Notes: a model not told the origin generated them from the sequence alone. Counted from the first letter of the stretch, positions 24,328-38,517 are shown. The stretch is DNA of 64,000 bases from Nymphaea colorata (GCF_008831285.2 NC_045139.1:1930704-1994703), one strand, 5' to 3'. Made by a program: numbers and translations.

Positions 24328-27300
24328 TATCTGGACAGGTGGTAAGTTGAGAACAATATGGGAGATTTAGGACTTTTAATCGGCCAAGCAATGACTTAGA
24401 ATCACTCGGTTGTGATGGAAAAGCTGTAATTTGACGGCAAGCATGGAGATCAAGCACTTGGAGTGAGGTCAATCCCCAAATGGATGGATGAAGTTCTGTC
24501 AACGCCACACAACGTTCAAAGTACAATTCCTCTAAATGTGGCATGCCCGTAAAGTCTGGACAGATGGTGAGCCTTGTACATTCTCTGAGATTTAGTACTT
24601 TTAATTGGCTGAAGACCTAAAAAGAAAAAGGCCTTGTCAAAGCATCAACCTACGGACGTTAGTGACTTAGTGCAACATATTATAAGTGATTTGCATCAAT
24701 CTTGTGGATCACAATTTCTAGAAGACTCAGAAAAACGACACATAACACTAATAAGTGGTTACCTGTATTGGCCTCTTTCTTTATTTTTTCTATTTAAAAA
24801 ATGAAAAAATATTAATAAGCATTTGTTTGACAGAATATAAACAAATTATTTGTGTCTCTAACTCCTTTCATGGTCGATATAATGCATGTAAAGGACCAGA
24901 ACATTGATAATTAATGCTGGTCTGCAATAAAAAAACAAAACTGAAAATAGACATATACGTGCTAAAGGATTTTCATTTACCTTGGTGGATCCAAATATTC
25001 TGTGGCGCCATACTTGATGCATATTGTAACACCGAGATAAGTCGAGAACCACAATATTCTCAAGAGAAAGCTTGCTAGGACGCCTACCCAAGTCCATTGA
25101 ATTCCAACGCAACCATCTGAGCGTCCAAGGAAAATCTCTATATCTACCTTTCAATCTCACGTTCCACAGCTGAAGCATTTTAAGCTGAGACATTCCCGCA
25201 AAAGACTTTGCGTTCACATATCGTGTTGAACGCTCTTCACAATTGAGATTGATATGGCACATCCACATTTTACTAACAACTTGTTTTCTTATATGGGAAG
25301 GCATAAGGTACCCTAATGGAACCGCCACTATATAAAATTACTCGTTAGAAAGAAGCTAGAGCAAACTAAGCTACTAACAATGATACTAGAAATAACCATT
25401 AAAGTGATAGATCCAGTAATCTACCTTCTTTTCTCGCAGTACTTTTAGTATGTCATCTTTCTGCCACAACCTGCTGCGGTTTTCTGGACGGTTTTCTGGA
25501 TTTGGGCTTTCATCTTCCACAATTTTTCTTCCCATGTCTCTGATACAGTCATGCATTTCAAACTTTCCCGTATCCTTATTTATATTGACTAGACACTTGT
25601 GCATTAAGACTTTGATTGTTAGGTCTGGGAAGAGGTTGCGTTCTTCCCACATGAAAGTAGCATAACTGCTTTGTTCACCGATAAAGAAGCAGGCTATGTC
25701 CAAAAATACAATTTTTTCTTCTTTATCAAGGGCATCAAAACTTATCTTCAACCTCTCATGGATATCTTTGTTTTGATCTTTCTTCAACTTTTGCAACATG
25801 GTTTCTCGTTGTTTATTTGTTTTCTGGCACAAGAAATGTCTACCGAATATTTTGAGGGCTAGTGGCAGCCCAACAGCAATAGCTGCAACTTCCTTTGATA
25901 ACTTTGTAAATTCAGCAGGTGGCTCCTCTTTCCAAAATGCATGCCAACTGAAAAGCTGAAGCCATTGGGCAGAATCGAGCTCCTTAATCTTATACACATT
26001 TTTCACTCTTAGTGTTGGTGGCTCAATCAACACCTGCATATCTCTAGTAGTAATGATGATTCTTGACCCAGGCGGAAAATGATCCACGCTGCCGACCAAT
26101 GCACAGAGCTGTGATTCGCTGTCAATGTCGTCAAGAACTAGCAGAACCTTCTTACTCTTAATTCGCTTCATGATCATGCTAGTTCCATGGGCGATGTCAT
26201 TTACTTTCACTTTTTCATCCTTGAGAACATCACGAAGCAGCTGTTCTTGGAGGGAAACCAGTTTGGACTGTTTTGCTGCTTCTCTAACGTCTGAAATGAA
26301 GCTACAAGCATCAAAATGCAGAAAGAGTTGGTTATAGGCGGCCCTGACAAGAGTCGTCTTGCCAATCCCACCCATTCCATGGATCCCAACCATTATGACA
26401 TCATTCTGGGATTCAAGCTCCAGCACCTCCACCAACTCTGCAATTCTAGAATCTAGACCTATTGGATGTGTATCTCCAATAAATAGAGGGGCGCTGTTCA
26501 CTTCAGTCAAGATCCTCGTCACAATTTTTTTTATCTCAGTTGCCTCGTCTCTGCCAAAAGGCCAAAAAAATACAAGTCAAAGTTATGACTGGTTGCAATC
26601 AATGCTTTGAGTTTCTAAGAACATAAAGCTTAATTCAAGTGTGAAATGTATGATTCTTAAGTCAGTTAATATTTTACAAACAGGGAATCACTTCTTTATA
26701 GTTGGTTAAGGAAAGCTGTAAATGAGAGGAATTCCTGACTTTCAATTATGTACGTTTTGTTATAAATCTCACAATCTGGGCAGTTACGTTGACACGATCA
26801 GATGACCTTCCAAGTAACGCACAAATTATCCCTGGTTTTCACTGTGTAACCCAAAAAGAACATATTATTCAAGCCTACAACCAATGATGGTTTTCTGCCA
26901 ACGATTCTATGCCCGCTACTTAGGCCTGATTAAATACTCTCTCTCTATCCCATATATATATATATATGTCATTCCGCCCATGTGGTTTATCGTATAAAAG
27001 AAGGTCGATATTTTCATTAATTTGCAAATTTTAGTGCCAGACAAAGAAAGAACGATGTAGGAACTACTTACACACAACCATTAGCCAAGGTATACCCTGA
27101 GATTTCCCCTGCTTCTGTCAAAGCGTTTCTCCATTTCCTCACCTCCTCCTTGTTTGTTATATCATTTTTACCATATCTTGTGAATGCTGGTTCAAAAGGG
27201 CCAGATTGACCACGGACGTCTCTTGGCTCGACATCAAAGAAGACTGGTATGATGAGCCTCTTGCACTCCACCATCTTGGTTATTTCTTTCAAACACCACT

Positions 27301-27613
27301 CTGAATCGGCATAACCTTTGGAGAAGATGGGCACAAATATTTTGGATGTCTCTATGTACCTACATAGTTCCTTCACCTTCTGTCCCTTCTCCAACTCTTG
27401 GCTATCGATGAAAGTGTGGATGCCCTTGTCTTGCATTGCATGATGGAGATGGCCGGTGAAGCCGTTGCGAGTGTCTGGTCCCCTGAAGCTCAGAAACACA
27501 TCATACTGAAAATCATCTTCCCCCACTGGTGGTGGAGACGATGAAGAAGGTGCACCTTCATCATCCTCATAATCCGACTGGTCGGAATATCGGGGTAAGC
27601 TTGATCTTTTCAT
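24328..27613 (-). pseudogene. TNL2: TIR-NB-ARC gene with truncated LRR region
   Basis: Exon 1 (27,072-27,613) codes for a full TIR with the NADase glutamate in SEWCLKEI. Exon 2 (25,425-26,550) is a full NB-ARC with GMGGIGKTT, GSRIIITTRD, GLPLAL and MHD, in frame, with a 12-bp tandem duplication that repeats PENR. The linker exon (24,981 to about 25,254) has lost its first codons and splice acceptor through a deletion of about 165 bp. The LRR exon starts normally at 24,616 but breaks off at about 24,328 after some 95 codons, and no terminal exon follows. As a full TNL it is dead. If intron 2 is retained, exons 1 and 2 would give a 568-residue TIR-NB-ARC protein, a type some plants express. Confidence 0.85.
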
Positions 27614-28905
27614 AACTCTTAAACTGGCTCCACAATGCCAAAAAGTGAAGTGGAAACAGAGAAATCAACAGTATTAATTCGTCTGGCCTCTCCTCTTAGG
27701 AGATGTTACTACCGTGGATCACTTTACCTTGCGCTTCGGCATTCACCTGGCCAGCACATGCTCCCCTCGCCTTTCTGCGTCGGATTAGCTCCTGCTTTTC
27801 CTGTCCTCCTTCCCTCAGCTGCTTCTCTTTGGGCTCTCGGTCCGACACTTGGGACTGAACCGATGCTCGTTCAGATGAGGAAGACAACTAAGACAGAAGA
27901 GATACCCATGAGGTAATTGGGTTGGCAATCCGTTTGTAGAAGGATATGTAGGAGAGATGCAGCGCTCCAGATGTTCCAAGCATGTAACAGGAAAGGAAGA
28001 TTTTTGCTTTCGGAGGTGAAGGAGGCTTGAGATTTTTGGGATGGAAACAGTGGCGGAGCCTCAAAAGTATTTTGGTCTCAGATCTTCATATCTGAAGGTG
28101 GCTTCTTCCACTCGATGTTTGTTGAAGGTTCAGACGAAGGTGCCCGATGTATCCCGGAAGGTTCAGATGGAGCTCGGTATTGATTGGGTCCACCCACCAC
28201 TGAAGTCCATGTTCCTTCATTATTGGTGAAAGCCAAAGTCAGATCTAAGGCTTGACAAACAATTTCATTATGGGTTTTGTTTTTTCCGAGTACCACCACA
28301 TTATTGCGTTGTCAAATTCATCCTATTTCATTTTATATTAACTTTTGAAATTAAATTTTGTAAGGAAAGCCGCCTTTCTTTTGGGGAAAGATTTATATTA
28401 GTAAAGGGACAATACCCAAGTATTTTCGTTGTTTAAAAAAAAAAAGAGAGCTAAGTTTGTCGTCCCTCATCAGTCTTAAGAAACATATTTGCCCATAAAA
28501 GAAACATATTTACCCATCCTTTGGGCCAATGACAAAAAGTCCCACACACAACCTTTCAACTTTTCAACTTTGAACTACCACAAATAAGCCTTCAATTTTT
28601 CCATGGAAGCTTTCATTTTAAAAGCCCAAATTACAAATTTGCCCTTCAGTATCAACATTAATTTTTTAAAACATCAAAACAAAATAAATGAATAATCATC
28701 ACACCCGCTATCGGCAATGAAGCATCAACCGACTATCGACCCTCGCTAAACAGGGAGGGTTGCAACATCATCACACCAAGTGGGCATCAACCTCCCTCGC
28801 CGGAGAGCAAAACTTAAGAGCACAGTTTGGTGAGAGAGGTTGAGGCCCTGACCCTAGACGACAAGCAGCAAGGGCATCGAGGGCGCCTTGCTGTCCATAC
28901 AATCG
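27614..28905. promoter_or_regulatory. TNL2 upstream region
   Basis: This matches the upstream cassettes of TNL1, 3 and 4. Repeated GGAAGGTTCAGATGGAG motifs lie at about 28,120-28,175. The SINE site near 28,530 is empty. No separate gene. The core promoter could not be located. Confidence 0.4.
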
Positions 28906-28909
28906 CTAG

Positions 28910-29245
28910 ATGTTGCATGCTCATAAAATTTAGAAGGCCAGGCAATCACAGAGACATAGGAATTTTAATTGGCCAAGTAAGGGCTGCTTGAATGACTTAG
29001 AATCCATCAACTGTGATGGCACAGCTATCTCACTAGCGTCAAGCTCTTCAAGCGATGTCAACTGCCAATTAAGTTTCAATATGGTGACGTTCTCACCACG
29101 AGTGAATCTTAAGACTTTCAATTTGCCAAGCAAAAGCTGATTTAATGAACTTGAAGCCTCCGACTGTAATAGCAAAGCCGTAATTTGGAAGCAACGACTG
29201 AGGCGAAGCTCTTCGAGTGAGGTCAATCACCAAACTAGGTCTGTG
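28910..29245 (-). pseudogene. LRR fragment relic upstream of TNL2
   Basis: On the minus strand this segment reads MTSLEELRLSRCFQITALLLQ, LLLGKLKVLRF, LNWQLTSLEELDASEIAVPSQ and LLGQLKFLCL. It follows the four-LRR pattern of the TNL LRR exons with internal deletions. No TIR, NB-ARC or linker exon adjoins it. It is probably a remnant of another TNL copy between TNL2 and TNL3. Confidence 0.7.
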
Positions 29246-29445
29246 CCTTTAGGGTTGGTGGAACGTGTAATATGGCGGCTAGTCTTCCTTCAGACTTGGT
29301 AGTTGGCCCTTTTTGGCATCATTGAATAAGGCGTCTACTTTTACGGCAGGAATTGTTTTTTCCATGAGAAAGTTGTGCCTAATTGGTTTTAGCTTACAAT
29401 ATAAAAGCAGTTATTGCTAACCTCTTATGTTTTTAATCGTTGAGC

Positions 29446-29932
29446 CTGGGGCTGCACATGAGCCGAGTTTAGCTAGCTCGAGTTGAACTCAACTCGGACT
29501 CCAAAAACTCAAGCTCATGTCGAGTTAGAACTCAATTTGAGTTTCATATAGGAGGCTTGTGCTCGACTCAATGATATAGTGTTGAGCTCAAACTCAACTC
29601 AATTAACTTGTTTAACTTAACCGGTCTTGTTTTTTTAACTTGTTTAACTGGTTTCTATTAATTAATTCAACTATAAATGGCCATCTTGCATAAAATCCAA
29701 AGAAAGAATATTGTACAAGTGTTTCCATCCAAACATCCCCTAAAGAAAACCTAAGAAACAAAAAATCTCTCTTTCATAACTTGCTTATATAGTTGACCCG
29801 AGCTTAGACAAGTTTAAATGAGTTGAGTTCAACTCGAACTTGTTCAACATTTCAAGCATAAATTATAAAGAGTTTTTTTTTTGAGTAAGTTTGAGTGGAA
29901 CCCAAGTTGGATTCACCCGGTTGTGCAGCCCT
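29446..29932. mobile_element. Non-autonomous hAT-like element
   Basis: The element begins CTGGGGCTGCACATGAGCCGAG and ends TTGTGCAGCCCT, giving terminal inverted repeats around GGGCTGCACA. Both subterminal zones are packed with CTCGAGTT, GAACTCAA and ACTCGA repeats. The flanks share TTGAGC (29,440-29,445 and 29,935-29,940) as part of an 8-base duplication with two mismatches. The ends match those of the element at 62,338-62,724, so the two belong to one family. There is no transposase. Confidence 0.75.
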
Positions 29933-31755
29933 ACTTGAGCTTGTGTTGGGGCCGGAAGATATAATTTATTTTGTGGAGGCCCGTCTTCCCTCTTTTTGTA
30001 GTCGACGCTTGTTGGCATCATTGAAGAAAACAGCGATTGTTGGCATCATTGAAGAAAACAGCTAGATTGTAGCAGTTGGCACTTTTTGGCACCATTAAAT
30101 TGAGATCATTGGCATAATTAAATAATTTGGCCATTATTGGGATCAATAAAGAAAGCAATTAACTTGTTAGTTGGTCCTAGGGGCGGAGCAAAAGTGGCCA
30201 CCGGGAACCTTGTTCCCTTGTTAAAATTTTGAAAATATAATTTCGCACCTTAGTGAAAAGTTCATCGTTCCACCCCGAGTTTGCCTTTATTAGCATCATT
30301 TAATATTTTTTTCAATAAAGACATCTCATCCAAATCGGATATATTGACATCACTACAAATTTATTTCGCAAAACCTTTTTGGGACATAACTTTTGTTTGA
30401 ATATTTCCCACTCCATGGATACTTTTCTAATAGATGTGAATGCACTCTAAGTAATCTTACCAGATACTAAACGATTAAACGATTTTATAAAATACACCAA
30501 AACCAATAATTTTGATGTTGATAGGGATTTTCTTAAGCAAATAAAAAAGAATGGATCGTATGAAAGCAATAACTTGAATGTCAAAAATGAACTAGCTATA
30601 TATATTTATATTTTGTGTGTGTACTTTTACATATATATATTTATATATATAACAATGAGTGGTAGTGAACACGCATACGTATTCAAATCATTCAAATCGA
30701 GCCTCTTGATTGATTGCAAGAGTTATTTGCTACACACTAAAGTATCTACACATGGCAATAGTTCTTTAAAGTTTATTCTATTTTATTTGTATAACCTGAC
30801 CATATTTTATTGTTAAGCCCTTCTTTTTCCAATCTTTCCAGTTATACGCTTTTATGACATATTTACTCTCGTGCACTACTTTAATACACAAAAATCGTGT
30901 ATAGTGCAATCTTTCTTTTCATTTTACCTTCGATTAAAATAAAAGATCGACCGCACGCCCCTTGGGCTTTTACCCACCATCTCCTTTTACTTTTATCTCA
31001 ATGCCCTTTTCACTATTTTCTTTGTAAAAGCTTGCAATCACAAATGCATGGCTTAATCTAATTCAACTTAGATGTACATGTAAACATATCTATTTTCTGA
31101 GTATCTAAATTCGAATTCAGACTTGAATGTGATAAAAAAAAAGTCATATTTTGAATCTGAGTTCACAATATGAATCCGATATTTGAATTCACATTTAAAT
31201 TTGAATCCAAGTTTCAATCAAAATACGTTGACTATCAAAATTTGAGGGCATTAGATCATATAGGATATTTATTTAAAACTAAATCTAAAACGAATCCAAC
31301 TCCAAAGAGATATTTATGTAGAACTGAATCCATATAAGAATCTGATCATATATCGTTCCTTGAAGCCAAATCCGATCTAATTTCTTAATCAGATATTAAG
31401 ATTTTTCCATATCAAATTTTTTGGAAACATTTGATCAAGCATCTGGTCCAAAGTGGATATATTGACATCCATGCAAATATATTTCACAAACACAATATTA
31501 AAAAGAACCTTTTTTGGGACACAACTTTTTAATTAATTCAGAATATTTCCCACCCCATGGATATTTTTTTTATAGATTTGAGTGTTCCCTAAGTAATCTA
31601 GCCTGCTACTGAACGATTTTATAAAATACAATAAATCTAATCATTTCAATGCTCATAGGTACTTTCTTAAGCAAATGAAAAAGAATGGATCATTTGACAG
31701 CAATAACTTGAATGTCAAAAATGAACTAGCTATATATATTTATATTTTGTGTATG

Positions 31756-31758
<3 letters not shown>
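29933..31758. other. Intergenic AT-rich sequence with an internal direct repeat
   Basis: No gene was recognised. A segment at about 30,340-30,640 is repeated at about 31,440-31,755 (shared ATTTCCCACTCCATGGATA-like and GAATGTCAAAAATGAACTAGC blocks), roughly 1.1 kb apart. Between the copies, 31,080-31,400 is rich in GAATCCGA- and TTGAATT-type repeats and could be a decayed non-autonomous element. TTGTTGGCATCATTGAAGAAAACAGC is tandemly doubled near 30,010-30,060. Confidence 0.5.
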
Positions 31759-31790
<32 letters not shown>

Positions 31791-33390
31791 TATATATATA
31801 TATATATAAAGTGAAACTAGTTGGAAAATATGAACTTTTTTAAATTAATTGAAGGTTGTTTCAAAAGTGGTACGCGGCACTCTTGAATCCGCAACTCGTC
31901 GACTACCCATATGAAGGCACCGGGTCCTCCGGTGTGAAGAAGCCATAAATTAGCTTAGCTGTTGCCTTCCAGTTGTCTACCAAAATGAGCTTATTAGTTT
32001 TGACTTTGTCGATTCTGCTTTTTGTTTTTCACTTTTATTTAATAATATTACTATGTTTGATTCTTCTCCTCTAGATATAAAGTGAAACATTTTTATTAAG
32101 AGTTAATTGTTAAGTAAACTTATTGGATTCAAGTTAATTAAATTATATGCTGTAGTTCCAGATATTAGTGGTCTCTAGTATGATGACCAGACTATGGGAT
32201 GGGTTTCTTAAATTAATAAAAGGAATTTAAGAACCTTTTCATATAGAATTAAAACCGGTGAACCCATTTTGACAATATTATATAAAGTATAAGTACGAGT
32301 CGAGTTTTTTATATTAATTTTTGAAATTAAATTTTTTTAAGGAAAGCCAATAATACACCTAAGGTTTCAATATTAGTAAAAAAAAAACGAGCTCAGTTTG
32401 TCTTCCCTCATCAGCGACAAGAAAAATTTTAACCATAAAAGAAACATGCATAATATTTAAAACTTTAAAAAAATCCACGAAGGAAAAGTAACAACTTGAG
32501 TTTTCCTTTTTTTGAACAATATGTGAAGATTTGGTATCGACTATGCATTGAGTAAATTAATTTTTAATTACTAACGGACACCTAAAAAGGTCTTTTACAT
32601 TTGTTTTCGAGTAGATCAAGCGCGCCCTATAAGATATTAACAACACACAATTTCGTGAGGTTCCATTAGATTGGTGTATCTGTATTTATGGATTACCGAA
32701 AATTTTAAATTGTATCTCCTTTGTAGGTCCCACATTGACAAATCCATCCTATTAACTCCGCATTTAACATTAATTCTGCAATTAAATTTAAAAAAATTTA
32801 CACCACAAATATGTCTTCAAATAACCACAAATAACAAAAGGTCCCACCCTCGCCTCAAAGGGCATAGCATAGCTGGTCGAGTTAGGGACCTGTATTAAGG
32901 CAGGTCTCTAGTTCGATTTTCGTAGGCACTATGTTCATGTGTCTTAAGGCGGTAGGACGCGGCATCCAAGCTGAAGGGTGCACCATTGCTATCTCTGACA
33001 CCGACGCAGCTCAGGTCCTCGGAAGCAGGGGGAATGAGGGGGCCTTCGAGCCTTGCTTGGGCGGTGGGAGTTAACACCTCTCGCTCACCCAAAACAAAAG
33101 GCCTCACCCTCAACCTTCCAACTACCACAAATATGCCTTCAATTTTTCCATGAAACTCACCAAAAGCCTTATTTTAAAAGCCCAAATTACAAATTTGCGC
33201 TTCAATATCAACATTAGTATTTAAAAACATCAAAATAAAATAAATAAATAATCATGACGCCTGCTATCGACAATGGCGCATCGACCTCGTTAAAGAGGGA
33301 GGATTGGGGACATCATCACACCAAGTGGGAATCAATCTCTCTTGCCGGAGAGCAAAACTTGAGAATGAAGTCGGTGAGAGAGGTTGAGGT
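31759..33390. repeat. Copy of the window's left-end region: (AT)n unit plus upstream cassette
   Basis: From an (AT)n run (31,759-31,809) this copies one unit of the array at 1-1075 and then the cassette at 1,080-2,300, including the SINE. Similarity to the cassette stops at about 33,388, where TNL3's 3' flank begins. It is therefore a segmental duplication of the left end of the window. Confidence 0.75.
32852..33092 (+). mobile_element. Second copy of the tRNA-derived SINE
   Basis: Its left target repeat is AACAAAAGGTCCCACCCTC (32,833-32,851). The right one (33,093-33,111) differs from it at two bases. The A-box-like TAGCTGGTCGAG and B-box-like AGTTCGATTTTC lie at the expected spacing, but the B box is more decayed than at 1,781. 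It arrived by segmental duplication of the copy at 1723-1967, not by a new insertion. Confidence 0.75.
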
Positions 33391-33609
33391 AAAGTTTTAT
33401 TCCACATAAATAAAAACTACACCAAATAATAATAATAATAATTGTTGGGATATATATATCCACAACAATTATCCTTTTGTCTCTTGCTCCAATCTTTACA
33501 AAGCAGAAAAAAAGTTAAAAATAAAAACCTCAAACAAGAAATGCGGATCTCTCTAACAATCTCCCTTGTTACCGCAAATAAGTGGGACAACACCCTCCAC
33601 CTCCAAAAA

Positions 33610-36600
33610 TTAATTCCAAAAGTAAAGTTTTCTTCCTAACATGGATTTGGATCCTCCTCCCCATGGAGGGGATCCAGCCCAACTCAAGCTTCCCATATGC
33701 CAACTACTTGAGTGAGATCGTGCATCTGATGATTCTTCCATGCTGCCAGGGATGGTCAACTCCTCCACCAAACTTGGAAAGTCTGCCTCCTGGAAAGAAA
33801 ATGGAGCAAAGAGATATAATAAATTTGCAGTGGCTATCTTTATCTATGGGAAATGAAATTGCAAAGGATGGATTACTCCCCACACAAAATCGAATTATTT
33901 AGTTTTTCCATTCCCGTGCATTTCAAATTATTGACTGACCAAATAATTTGATAAGAGTCACAAGTTAGTACAAAATTAAGGGGAGCCTAGCAAGCGAATG
34001 GACAAGAAACGAAACTTGCTCGTTAAGATGATATTTTAATTACCTGTACTCTTCTTTTGAAAGAGTCGGAAAGGCTTCTACATCCTCCAAGCTTCAGCTT
34101 CCTTAAACCTCTCAACTGCTCAACACCGGGAACATCCACAAGCTTTTGGCAGCCGGTTAGGTCCAAAACCCATAAATTAATTGCCTCTGAAACATCTGCT
34201 ATCTCTTCCATTTCACAGCAATCTGCTGCATAAACGCTGCGGATAGAACGGGGTAACTGAGGCAAGAACTTAAGCCGTTTGCAACCAACAATTGATAGAT
34301 GGGTAAGTTGCGTTAGTGAGTGAATGGAGCTCGGTAATTCTTCAATAGCTGTCCCACTCAAACTAAGATAGCGCAAACTCTTCAGGTTGCCAAGTGCGTT
34401 GGGCAAAGATGCAAGACGTAAACATTTTGCAGCTTCTAGTTTTTCAAGACTGATACATGAAAGAATCCATTCAGGTATTTCTTTCAACAAGTAACAATTG
34501 TTTAGAGACAAATGCTTCAGTTGTTCCAACTGTCTCATGGATTCAGGCAAAGCTGTTATGACGGTGCCATCAAGCAAGAGCTGCTTCAGTCGCCCTGAGT
34601 TTCCCAATTGTGACGGCAAAGTCGCAACTTTACAACAATAACGGAGGTCAAGATGTTCGAGTGAGGTCGATTGCCAAGCGTCCTTAGGCAGTTCGTTTAG
34701 TGATCCACACCCTCCCAAATTCAAATGATGCAAGCTCTTGAGATGCCCAATAGATGGATGAAGTTCAGTCAACTTCTCGCAATGTCTAAAATCCAATTTC
34801 TCTACATGTGGCATGCAGGTCAAATCTGGACAGATTGTAAGGTTCTTGCAGGAAGAAAGTCTCATGACTTTTAATTTGCCAAGCATGGGCTGCTTCGACT
34901 GTGATGGCAAAGCTGAAATTCCATAGCACATACTGAGGTCAAGCTCCTCAAGCGATGTCAACTGCCAAACTTCTTTAGGCAGTTCCTTTAGTGATTCGCA
35001 TTTCTTCAAAGACAGGTGAGTCAAGCTCCTGAGATGACCAATAGATGGACAAAGTCGAATCAACTTAACACAACCTTCAAAATGCAACTTCTTTAGATGT
35101 GGCATGCTTGTAAAGTTTGGAGATATGGTGAGGTTTGGACAATCAAAGAGATATAGGGCTTTTAGTTTGCCAAGCATGGGACGCTTCAACTGTGATGGCA
35201 AAGCTATATTTTGGGAGCAACAAGTGAGCTTAAGCTCTTCAAGCGATGTCAACTGCCAAACCTCTACAGGCAGTTCCTTCAGTGAGATGCATCCCTCCAA
35301 AGACAAGTGAGTCAGTCTCTTCAGATGCCCAATGGATGGATCGAGTTCCTTCAAGTTCCAGCAACCTTCAACATCCAATTTCTCGAGATGAGCCATCCCC
35401 GTAAAATTTGGACAGAGGGTGAGGTTCCCACAATAACTAAGATGTAGGATTTTCAGTTTGCCCAGGAGCTGATTTAATGACCTGGAATCCCTCGACGGTG
35501 ATGTAATCCTATTGCAATCACTGAGGTCAAGTTTTTCGAGCGACGTCAGCTGCCAAACTTGTTCAAACCCTTCTTCGAGTGATATACAATCCCTCAAAGA
35601 CAAGCGAGTTAGGCGTTTGAGATTCCAAATAGATGGATGAAGTTCAGTCAACTTCTCACACCTTGTAAAATCCAATTCCTCTATATATGGCACGAACGAA
35701 AAATCTGGACAGGTGGTAAGGTTCTTACAAAAAGAGAGATTTAAGACTTTTAATCGGCCAAGCAAGGGCTGCTTCAATGACTTAGAATCACTCGGTTGTG
35801 ATGGCAAAGCTATAATTTTAAAACAATATCTGAGGTCAAGCACTTGGAGTGAGGTCAATCGCCAAATGGATGGATGAAGTTCAGTCAAGGCCCAACAACC
35901 TTCAAAGTTCAATTCCTCAATACGTGGCATGCCCGTAAAATCTGGACAGACGGTGAGCCTTCTACAATGTCTGAGACTTAGTACTTTTAATTGGCTAAAC
36001 ACCTAAGGAGAGAAAAAAAAAAGAAAAAAAAAAAAAAGCCTTGTCAAAGCGAACGCCATAAGCATCAACCTAGGGATGTAAGTGACTTAGAGCAACATAT
36101 TATAAGTGATTTGCATCAATCTTGTCGATCACAATTTCTAGAAGACTCAAAAAACGACACACAACACTAATAAGTGGTTACCTGTATTGGCCTTTTTCTT
36201 TATTTTTCTATTTAAAAATAAAAAAAATATTAATAAGCATTTGTTTGATAGAATATAAACAAATTATTTATGTGTCTAACTCCTTTCCTGGTCGATGTAA
36301 TGCATGTAAAGGACCGCAACATTGATAATTAATGTTGGTCTGTATAATACCATCTTGCCAATAAAAAAACGAAACAAATAAACAAAACTGAAAATAGACA
36401 TATACGTGCTAAAGGATTTTCATTCACCTTGGTGGATCCAAATCTTTTGCGGCGCCATACTTGATGCATATTATAACACCAACATAAGTCGAGAACCACA
36501 ATATTCTCAAGAGAAAGCTTGCTAGGAAGCCTACCCAAGTCCTGTGAATTCCAACGCAACCATCTGAGCGTCCGAGGAAAATCTCTATATTTACCTTTCA

Positions 36601-38517
36601 ATCTCACGTTCCACAGCTGAAGCATTTTAAGCTGAGACATTCCAGCAAAAGACTTTGCGTTCACGCATAGTGTTGGATAATCCCGTTCACAAGAGAGATT
36701 GATGGCTTCAATTTTTTCTGTTCCCTGCTTTACAAATTTGATGACAATTAAAAGAAATTAATTTCTATTATAACTTTGGGAAATACGAGTCTTATAATTC
36801 AAAAGCACATCTGTAGGGCATCCCCCAAGCATACCAGCTAGCAACTCTACTTTTCAAACCATGGCACATCCACATTTTACTAACAGCTTGTTTTCTTATA
36901 TGGGAAGGCATAAGGTACTCTAATGGAACCACCACTATATAAAATTACTCATTAGAAAGAAGCTAGAGCTAACTAAGCTACTATTAATAATACCATAAAT
37001 AACCATTAAAGTGATAGATCCAGTAATCTACCTTCTTTTCTCGCAGTACTTTTAGTATGTCATCTTTTTGCCACAACCTGCTACGGTTTTCTGGATTTGG
37101 GCTTTCATCTTCCACAATTTTTCTTCCCATGTCTCGAATATGGTCATGCATTTCAAACACTCCTGTATGTTCATTTATATTGACCAGACACTTGTGAATT
37201 AAGACCTCGATTGTTAGGTCTGGGTGGAAATAGCGTTCTTTCCACATGAAAGTAGCAAAACTTCTTTTTTGACCGATAAAGAAGCATGCTATGTCCAAAA
37301 ATATACTTTTTTCTTCTTTTTCAAGGGCATCAAAACTTATCTTCAACCTCTCATGAATATCTTTGTGTTGATCTTTCTTCAACTTTTTCAGCATGTCTTC
37401 TCCCAGTTTGTTTGTTTTCTGGCACAAGAAATGTCTACCAAATATTTTGAGGGCTAGTGGCAGCCCAGCAACAGTAGCTGCAACTTCCTTTGATAACTTT
37501 GCAAATTCAGCCGGTGGCTCCTCTTTCCCAAATGCATGCCAACTGAAAAGCTGAAGCGATTGAGCAGAATCGAGCTCCTTAATCTCGTACACATCTTTCA
37601 CTCTTAGTGTTGGTGGCTCAATCAACACCTGCATATCTCTAGTAGTAATGATGATTCTTGACCCATGACAAAACTGATCCACGCTGCCGACCAATGCTTC
37701 GAGCTGTGATTCGCTATCAACGTCGTCAAGAACTAGCAGAACCTTCTTATGCTTAATTCGATGCATGATCATGCTGGTTCCATGATCTTTGTTATTTACT
37801 TTCACATTTTCAACCTTGAGAACATCACGAAGCAGCTGTTCTTGGAGGGAAACCAGTTTGGACTGTTTTGCTGCTTCTCTAACGTCTGAAATGAAGCTAC
37901 AAGCATCAAAATGCAGAAAGAGTTGGTTATAGACAGCCCTGACAAGAGTCGTCTTGCCGATCCCACCCATTCCATGGATCCCAACCATTTTGACATCATT
38001 CTGAGATTCAAGCTCCAGCACCTCCACCAACTCTGCAATTCGAGAATCTAGACCTATTAGATGTGTATCTCCAATAAATAGAGGGGCGTTGTTCACTTCA
38101 GTCAAAATCCTCGTCACAATTTTTTTTATCTCAGTTGCCTCGTCTCTGCCAAAAGGCCAAAAGAATACAAGTCAAAGTTATGACTGGTTGCAATCAATGC
38201 TTTGAGTTTCTAAGAACATAAAGCTTAATTCAAGTATGAAATGTATGATTCTTAAGTCAGTTAATATTTTGCAAACAGGGAATCACTTCTTTATAGTTGG
38301 TTAAGGAAAGCTGTAAATGAGAGGAATTCGTGGCTTCCAATTATGTACGTTTTGATATAAATCTCACAATCTGGGCAGTTACGTTGACACGATCAGATGA
38401 CCTTCCAAGTAACGCACAAATCATCCCTGGTTTTAATTATCCCTGGTTTTTACTGTGTAACCCAAATAGAACATATTTTTCAAGCCTACAACCAATGATG
38501 GTTTTCTATGCCCGCTA

